Below, one piece after another: positions 1-64,000 of a stretch of DNA of 64,000 nt. Position 1 is the first letter of the stretch, and each line of letters opens with the position of its first letter. The stretch covers positions 30,096,099 through 30,160,098 of the forward strand of contig CM119263.1 in assembly GCA_051294375.1 (NCBI GenBank), read 5' to 3'. The translations under genes and the position numbers were made by a program. The stretch is from Paraspadella gotoi (taxonomy: Eukaryota > Chaetognatha). Below the pieces are notes generated by a model. It worked only from the letters and a program-made list of their open reading frames with translations, was not told the DNA's origin and ran no database searches.

Positions 1-235
1 ACCTAAGATATCCCCCTTCCCTTTAATCCTTTTTCTTTCCATTCCCTTCCTCTTCTCCCTCTCTCTCCCTCTCCTTCCCTCTCTCCCTCTCATCCCTTCT
101 CCCTCCCTCTCTATCTTCCTCTCCCTTCTCCTTACTCTCTCCCTCTCCCCTCCTCTCTTCCTCCCTCTCCTCCTCTCCTTTCCCCCCTCTCTCCCCTCTC
201 CCCCTCCCTCTCCTTCCTCCCCCGCCCTTTTAAAG
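1..235. other. mGluR intron, pyrimidine-rich 3' end
   Basis: Almost pure C/T on the + strand up to CCCTTTTAAAG at the acceptor of the first visible exon. Confidence 0.6.
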
Positions 236-56862
<56,627 letters not shown>

Positions 56863-56865
56863 CAA

Positions 56866-56871
56866 AATAAA
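56866..56871 (+). promoter_or_regulatory. Polyadenylation signal of the mGluR gene
   Basis: AATAAA starts four bases after the stop codon. Further AATAAA copies follow within about 80 bases (near 56908 and 56961), so the 3' UTR could also end there. No other + strand gene follows. Confidence 0.45.
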
Positions 56872-58017
56872 TGATTGGAAATGATAAAGTAAAAAAGTTT
56901 TATTTAATAAATACGTAAAAGAGGGTTAAAAATTAAGATTAAGGTAAAAATTTGATTTAATAAATACGTAAAATAGGGTGTGAGTTAAAAATTAAACTTG
57001 TTCAAATAAACGTATAAACCAAAGATTTTCGATTTGTTTTGATCTTTTCTTCTTTTGATTTTAAAAATGTTGAATGATTTGCCCTGTTGACTATGTACAG
57101 GGTAATTTATCAAAAATTGACATTCATTACACACCCCCATTTCCCCATTTTCGATTGAGCTTTATTAGAATAGCTACTGCTCGATGAGCTTTAATAATCG
57201 TAGATTAAACTAACTACAATAGGATGTTTCAAAACTAACAAAGTTAAAATTTTACTTTTTTCACCCATCAACAAATGGAATTTTTGAACACATTAAATTA
57301 TAAGTTTGAGAAAAAACTTTATCTGTTGTCCTACTGGTTCCTTGTCGTTTGTTTTTCCTAAAAACTGTTTAGAATTTTTATATTTTATATCCGACGTTAC
57401 AACTTCTTATTTAGTATTACTATTTTGAATAAATTATTTATTAAAATGTGTTAAATTGTTGAACGCAGCGATAACGTATTTGATGCATAGGATTTCCAAA
57501 TTAACTTAAAAACAATATTAAGCCAACAAGTTTTTTGTGAGTGCAGATTGCAGAATCTAATATAACTCTGTTTTAAAAATTATGTTCTATATTTAAGCAG
57601 TTTCAGCACGAAAAAAATCCATGCGTTTACAATTATTGTAATCCCTTCCCCAATCCGTATTATTTCTATGCTTTTGTTTGATCTGCCTCAAATAGTGTTT
57701 TAACATTGAATCCAAATATAAAACTTTCTTTCCCCTTTAATAACTTCGTTTTTTTCAATATTCAATTTATACAACATAACTTAAGCGAAAGAGAAAGAGA
57801 AAGTCAGCGAGAGAGAGTATCCTACGTTTCTGGCGGGCAATCACGAGAACCTTCTCGGCTTAGGAATAATTAAAATAAAATCAAGTACAATAAGACACTG
57901 TATTGAAAATATGTATATATATTTTACAATACCCAATGCAATCAACTGACTATATTCTATCATATAAATCAGGCAACGTCCTTTTCGTGAGCAGGCGAAT
58001 CCGCCTGTCTAATCCCA
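56872..58017. other. Convergent intergenic region between mGluR and ATP-grasp genes
   Basis: AT-rich, no coding exon. A short hairpin CCCTGTTGACTATGTACAGGG lies at about 57080-57101. Confidence 0.5.
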
Positions 58018-60914
58018 TCAGGCGAATCGTTGATCAACGCTCCACCGAATCGTGTGATGATGAGCGAGAAGATTTTTCGCCAACGCGGGATGGAATCGGT
58101 AGAAGAGGCGAGACTCTGGACGAAGGAAGGTTCGCATGGAGGATGCGAGGCAGCTGAGGAATGGGGGAGGGGGGAAAGAGGGGAGTGGGAGAAGAGGGGA
58201 GGGGGGAAAGAGGGGAGTGAGAGAGAACAAATGTAGAATATGAGGGAGGAGATGTGGAAAAAGATTAACACTTTGCAGCGACTGATGTACAAAAACAGAG
58301 ATAGACGAACAAAAACAGACAGATATCATATAAACAATAAACATAAAATAGACATATCTTGATAACCAGAAATACGTACATTCAGATCCGCAAATAAACA
58401 GACACTTAGACAGACTAGCAGATAGAAAGACTTACTAGCAAAAAGACCAACAGCCTCACAAAGGGACAGATTCAAAAGCATAAAGATAAACAAACCGACA
58501 AAAGAGACATGACAGACAAAGGGAGAGACAGGCTCGACTCACGATCCGCGACGAGAAACGAAGAAGTCGACACGAAGCAAATCAGTTTCGTCGGCGAGAG
58601 TTTCTGCCCAATCGACCATCTGACCCCAATGACCCTGCAATCGGGAGAGGGGGAACAAAAGAGCGATGTCATTAAGAAACGTTGACCCGCCATGCTGATC
58701 GTAACTTACCCACGAATTCCCTTTTTTTTAACCGCTCACGATTACTATATGCTTATTTGTTTCCCTAATAGCCTAGGCTTTATTGCCATGCCATGCCATG
58801 TCTTCACCTCGTCCAAAATCCAATCTTCCTCGGAATGAATCCCGTGTTTTTTCCATCCGCCAGAAAAATTCGGCGATTGAGGACATTTCCTTACCTGTGA
58901 GGAAAAGTGAGTTATGGTAAGTGTTAAGCAATAAGATTCGATCTCGAGTCGATGAATTAGAATTCAACTTACCTGCTTTAGTATCAACCTCAAAAAGTAC
59001 TGCCCTCGATATATCATAATTGGTCTAGCGCCAAACTACGTGCTACATATTGGCACATAACCAACTTCAATTGGCGCCAAGCCAGCCGACCACTAATGGC
59101 GTTGCGCCGACCTACGTACTATGATCCCACCTTGGCGCTACGCCAAACAAACGGCTATTGGGCGTTGCGTCATCTAAAAACGTTAGACGGGACCCACCAT
59201 GGTCCAAGCGCTGCTGGTGGCGCCGATGAGCGCCTTGCCTCCGACGACGAGAATTCCAACTTTTGCATCGTGACGAATCAAATCTTCGGCCACGACGCCG
59301 GGGATGGATTCGCGGAGAGCGCGCGAGGCCGAGGGGCCTAGGGTGATTAAGGGGAGGGAGGGTGATTTTGAAACAGGGAGATTAAGGGGAGGGTGGGTGA
59401 TTAAGAAACGGGGTTGAGTTAATGTCCGAAAAAAATAGTTGTTTTATGGATGAAAATTGTTGTCGGCTCGTGGACAAAGTTTGCAAGGGAACTTTTTCTA
59501 CCAAGAAGACAATAAAAGTTAGATTTACTTCGTTTTTAGTGCTAAGAATAGAACAATATTCGAAAAACCTCTGGTATCTGTTTTTTATAGATTTAGAATA
59601 TCCATAACAAAATAGATTTAGATTAAAGTTTCCTACAATACAATAGTTTTAGATTCAGATTAGACCATCCCTTCCCTCCCCTTCTTTACGATCTCTCTCC
59701 TTTACCCATCCACACCAACCGGCGTTCCTTTCCATCGCCTCGTCCAGATCCTTCACCACATCGTCCACATCCAAACGGCGTCGTCGACCGCGCCGTTTTT
59801 CCATCCGGCGTCGCGTCTCTTCGCTTCGTGTCGACCGAGGGATCGAGACTCCGGCGCCGGAAACAAGAAAAACGCCGTCGCCCGAGTGAAGGTGTGAGGG
59901 TTTCACGATCACTGGACGGCGCTGTTAAAATATGGAAGAGGGGGGGTCGATTGGAGAGGGGGTTAGTGAAGTTTGGTTCACTAAAAAAGGTGATGAGTGT
60001 CACGGCATGCAAAATAGGAAACCAGGTGCTCTGGGAGTGAATAAAATAGACTGCGTGTATCTTGAATGAAAACTTGCGTGATCCTACTATGTTATAATTT
60101 TGTAAGAGGCCTTATTAACCCCTATAGCCTGTATTAAGTCAAGAGTTTAGATAGCTTATTTATTGAATGAATGGATAAATTGGCTAATATGGTAAGTTCG
60201 ACCATGTTAAACTACTCAGTACTACAACAAACTATGGAATTATACAAATTAACAAATTATATATTGTCTAGGATGTTCGAGTAGAATACCAATCAACGCT
60301 CACCTCCGCAGCCTCTTCGATGGCGAACTTGAGCGCCGACGAATTCCATGGTTGATAAAAATGGAATCGCGATGGAATGAATGGAATTCCTTTCTCTCTC
60401 ATTTTGATTTTTCCCGCGATTTTGTCTTCCCAGTTGGTCAAATCCGTCCTTCAGAAATTGGTAGATGAATGAATGAATGGATGAATGAATAAATAAATGA
60501 AGGAATGAATGAATAAAAAAGTTAATAAATATAATAAAATTACTGAATGAATTTAAATAAACAAGACACGCAGCTATTAAACGAGAATAACAAAATTATT
60601 AAAAAATTAAAAAGAGATAATGAATAGATCCAAATGAAAAAGTTTTAAAGAGAAATCTTTTCTGAAAAGTAAACTATTGGCCAGTCTGATGCCTTCATTC
60701 CAAATATAACCACCAGCCAATGGAGCATGACCCAGTTTTACACTTATGACCTCATTTCACACATTCTCGTTCGATCCTAACATTTTATTTTTTACCAGTG
60801 ATAATCTTCGTTGCAGGCGATTCTCATCTTCATCATTGTCTCCCAGTTTTGGTCAGACTTCAAATATTTTCCCAAAGAAGAAAAAATTTTCGCCTTCGAT
60901 GTCAGCGTCGTCAT
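58018..60914 (-). CDS. TupA-like ATP-grasp domain protein, seven exons
   Basis: Minus-strand exons in order: 60914-60796 (start MTTLTSKAKIFSSLG), 60448-60304, 59921-59720, 59337-59198, 58894-58808, 58634-58543, 58153-58018 (stop). All phases agree; about 306 residues, close to a complete TupA-like domain. Order of ATP-grasp-like elements: RRPVIVKPSHLHSGDGVFLV (Lys and glycine-rich loop), IPGVVAEDLI (hinge Glu), DAKVGILVVGGKALIG (Lys strand), then LLRVDFFV. Family members ligate a carboxylate to an amine or thiol using ATP; the substrate here is unknown. Odd points: the metal-binding Glu/Asn usually found after RVD is not evident, and the 59720 donor (GTTGGT) is weak. Family call from motif order only. 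Confidence 0.6.
60124..60195 (+). repeat. Dispersed repeat family B, copy
   Basis: TAGCCTGTATTAAGTCAAGA, then TTATTTATTGAATGAATGGA and TAAATTGGCTAAT. Diverged copy in the ATP-grasp gene's second intron region. Confidence 0.4.
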
Positions 60915-61008
60915 TTTTTTTTCTTTTTTTTTTTTTGTTCCAGATTTTGGAAAAAAAAGTTTTTGTGAAAAATCGATATTAAGGGCAAGTGATACTCGGT
61001 GCAAAGGG

Positions 61009-61052
<44 letters not shown>

Positions 61053-61784
61053 TACTCCCTCTTTCTCTTTCTCTTCCTCTGCTTCTCTCTCTTTCACTCT
61101 TTCTCTTTCTCGGCTCTGTCTATCTTTCTCTCTATCCCTTTATTTCTGTTTTATTTTCTCTCTCTCTTTCTCTCTTCTCTCTCTCTCTCTCTCTCTCTCT
61201 CCCTACTCCCCTCTTTCTCTTTTCTTCCTCTACTTCTCTCTCTTTAACTCTTTCTCTTTCTCGGTCTCTGTCTATCTTCTCCTCTATCCCTTTATTTTCT
61301 CTTTTATTTTCTTTCTCTCTCTCTTCTCTCATCTCTCTCTCTCTCTCTCTCTCGAACTCATTTTAAGTGTGAACCAGTAAAAACTGGATTAAGCGGGTCA
61401 AGTGGAAACGCGACGACAAGAAAATTATTCTGGAGATTGAATTAACATTTTAAAAAAGATTAAAGATTCAGGTTAAAATAAAATACCGAATGCGATAATT
61501 ACATACGTAGTTAATACAAGATGCTTTTAGCCTAAACTATACTATTATCGAAATATTTTTTTTATTTCTGCAGAATGGTTTAATGCGTCTAAAGAAAAAG
61601 TTAAACCTTGTGAAATTTGGTTTTCTATACTTGAGAAAAAAAGTTACCACGAATTTGAAATTATATTAAATTTAATTGCACAGTTTCACAAGTCAAGAAA
61701 TTCATTAAAAACATATCTTTAAGGTATGCTAACAGTAGGCAACCCTGAACAATAATTAAAATGTAAAAATAAACAAAAGTGAAA
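60915..61784. other. Intergenic region between CFAP263 3' end and ATP-grasp 5' end
   Basis: Mostly (CT)n and TCTT-rich sequence (61011-61350). It would contain the promoter of the ATP-grasp gene on the minus strand, but no convincing TATA or initiator is seen through the repeat. Confidence 0.5.
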
Positions 61785-63947
61785 TCAATTGAGGGCGTCG
61801 AGCATCCAATTCCCGCCAGAGGCGTCGGCGTGCGCCATCTTGAGTTGATGCCACGCCTTCCGATGCGTGTGCAGCGCCATCTCGGCGATCTCCACTTTTC
61901 TCTCCCAACTGCGAACCACTTTCGTCATTTCCTGACAAAATTAGTTATAACTATAATTTTTATTATAAATATATGTCACGTATTTATGTGACCTTCATTA
62001 AAAAAAGTTCTCTCGACCTTTTTAAGGTGAAAAAATATCGGGAGTCATTCGGATCTTCATTAAATTTTAATATATTCTTTTACACGAATAAGTCTTTTTA
62101 AAAATAGGGTTAAAAAAGGTAAAAAAGTCGCTTAATAGATAAGTCCCTTAATAGATATATGTCTTTCGGAAGATAAGTCTTTTAGAAAGTAAGTCAGTTA
62201 AAAATTAAAAAAACCGTTGGTTGAAAAATATTTTTATAGATAAGTCTATTTATAGATCTTTCAATAAATAAGTCATTCGAATAGATAAGACTTTTATAAG
62301 AGAAGTCTATCTAAAGCTTCCCTAGTCGTCGCGAGTTTTTTCTGGTCTGACTTCACAACTTCGCAACCCGTATCGTCGCTCTATCTGTGATCGTGAATCA
62401 ATTTTTTTGAGGTACGAGCAACCCTTTTCACAAAATAACAAAGTCCTTTTCGAGTTTCAAATTTTTTATGCTATTACAAAAAAAACTTTACACTGATGAC
62501 TTATAAGATCACTATAAGCGACTATCAGCCTATCAGCGTCGTAAGGACGCATTGGGATATCGATTCATTTCAACTTAATATTTCCCTGTTCTAGCCCTGA
62601 TCGGAAAGGTCTTTGCAAAAGACAGACCACCTGGTTAAACCACCGATTGTAAGCCTACCGCCGGATTCAAAGTTCTGGAAAGCAAGGTGACTGACGGAAA
62701 ACAAATCTACTAGGGTCCACTTGGCACCACTAAATGTACTGGGCTATATCCAAACCGTGAGAGGGCTATAGCGACCCCTCCTTTCTTCTCTCGGTCACAT
62801 CGAATCACATTCACTTTATCACCAAACCTGCAATGCGGCCGTGTCTTTGATATAATCCAACACTTCCGGGACTCGATAATCAGCGATCTCTTTTCTCGCT
62901 ACTCGATTCATCTCTTCCGCCTTTTCTCTCTCGTCCTCCACGCCCACCAACTCGGCGTCGATCCTAGATTCTAATTCTTCGCGAGATTTGAATTCGCTGC
63001 TCAGTCGGTCGCTCTCTTTGGTCAGGACCGAGAGACGTTTCTTGTATTGATTAAGGACCTGAGAGGGTAAGGCGGGAAAAGGGTTTTTAAATCTTTAATT
63101 TTATATAATTTATTATCAATTCTTAATCCCACTCTAACCCCACGATCTATTTCAACGTCTCCCCTCGCCAACCTGCAACGTGTTGCCGGCCATGAGCTTC
63201 AGCCTCAACAACTCTTGATTCTTCTCGTCAATTTTCTCCAAATATTGTTGATTTTCGATCTTGAGTTGATTGAAGTCAACTTCGTGCAAAACTTCGCCCA
63301 TCTCCTCTTTCTGCTTTATCTGGAATCAAACGGAAAGATGTGATTGGCTATGGAATAAGCTTCGGATGACGTGATTGGCTGAAGAGTCGCCTTTTGACGG
63401 ATAAGATTGATAATTTACAGTCAAGGATTAGCTAAAATGGTAAAAGAAAATAGAAATAACCCATAACTGATCGAAGCAAAATACAAAATACATAATCAAA
63501 TGAAAGTTTTTTTTTTTTTTTGTTTGCACAGACAATTTTCAAAAGAAAACGTACGTGCATGTTTCGGCTAATATGTTAACAGAGTCAGAGGGGAATTATA
63601 CGAAATAGTAAGAATTAATCAACGACTTTGTCATTTTTATCCAAACTTCACCCGTGAGCAACTTTTCCTTCCATTGACTCTTTACTCAATTCCTTTCAAA
63701 GAATTTCTCTTTAGCCCACCTCCTCCTTCTATTCCCCATCCAGCCAGTCACCCTCCTTCCAGACCCCACCTGCATCTCCAACTTCTTCTTCATGACCCTC
63801 AACGTGGAATTCTTGAGCCTCAACTTCCCGACGAGAGTGTCCTTTCCCCGCAACTTGTCGTCCACGTGACGAAGGAGCCTCTCGGCCACGACGCGCTCCG
63901 TGCGTTTGTTGACGGCGCCGCGTACGATGTCGCGCTCGAACTCGTAT
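61785..63947 (-). CDS. CFAP263: CFAP263/CCDC113-like ciliary coiled-coil protein, 3' part
   Basis: Minus-strand exons in order: 63947-63770, 63319-63173, 63058-62828, 61931-61785 (stop), all in phase; about 233 C-terminal residues. Segments EMGEVLHEVDFNQLKIEN, NQELLRLKLMAGNTLQVLNQ, DYRVPEVLDYI and SWERKVEIAEMALHTHRKAW match what I recall of CCDC113. CCDC113 works with CCDC96 at axonemes and centriolar satellites in motile cilia. Heptad-like charged sequence fits a coiled coil. The first exon in view opens in mid-codon, so the gene continues past base 64000. It lies about 870 bases upstream of the ATP-grasp start, on the same strand. Confidence 0.9.
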
Positions 63948-64000
63948 CTGTGCGGGGACGAGGAGAGAGAGAGAGAGATAGATAGATAGAGAGAGAGAGA

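Noticed and set aside
59096-59341. 81-codon + strand frame
   Set aside because: Antisense shadow of ATP-grasp exon 59198-59337, which is supported by splice phase and motif order.

Overview
This is a draft-assembled, intron-rich, microsatellite-laden animal nuclear sequence. It has GT-AG introns, many (CT)n/(GA)n tracts and ten N gaps, most of them inside (GA)n or (CT)n. No bacterial features are present. An innexin gap-junction gene, a group I-type metabotropic glutamate receptor (mGluR) and a ciliary coiled-coil gene together point to a protostome invertebrate. The innexin extracellular loop is arthropod-like in layout, so I lean to an arthropod, possibly crustacean, but cannot name the taxon. 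Almost all of the long open frames are (CT)n/(GA)n or satellite artefacts. The real genes were found by translating short exons and checking splice phase.

Layout. (1) One + strand gene, a group I mGluR (mGluR1/5-like), runs from before base 236 to the stop at 56862. I assign 30 phase-compatible exons totalling 5010 coding bases, about 1669 residues. They cover most of the glutamate-binding domain, the cysteine-rich domain, all seven membrane helices and an unusually long cytoplasmic tail of roughly 850 residues ending in a PDZ-type VTTL. The first exons lie outside the window. (2) The sixth intron in view (15690-39935, about 24 kb) holds two minus-strand genes: a TMEM121-like membrane protein (15863-24156, broken by a gap) and an innexin (27471-33892, nine exons seen, first exon not found). 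(3) To the right, also on the minus strand, are a seven-exon gene for a protein resembling the TupA-like ATP-grasp family (58018-60914) and the 3' four exons of CFAP263/CCDC113 (61785-63947), which continues past the right edge.

The rest is intron and intergenic DNA rich in repeats. There is a 3.3 kb near-perfect inverted repeat (4532-7803) ending at an N gap, which may be a fold-back assembly artefact. There is a smaller 300-bp palindrome, a dispersed element family with GTTGCGCCGC terminal inverted repeats, a second family built on TTGGTACAACCAAT, and a third whose copies lead into (CGTC)n arrays. Several minisatellites are present (33, 45 and about 84 bp units), as are degenerate telomere-like arrays, a tRNA-Leu 3' fragment and a 7SL-like stretch. 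(GA)n often follows splice donors and (CT)n often precedes acceptors.

Functionally the genes are not a pathway. mGluR (slow glutamate signalling) and innexin (electrical coupling) are both nervous-system membrane proteins sharing a locus through nesting; CFAP263 belongs to motile cilia or sperm flagella.
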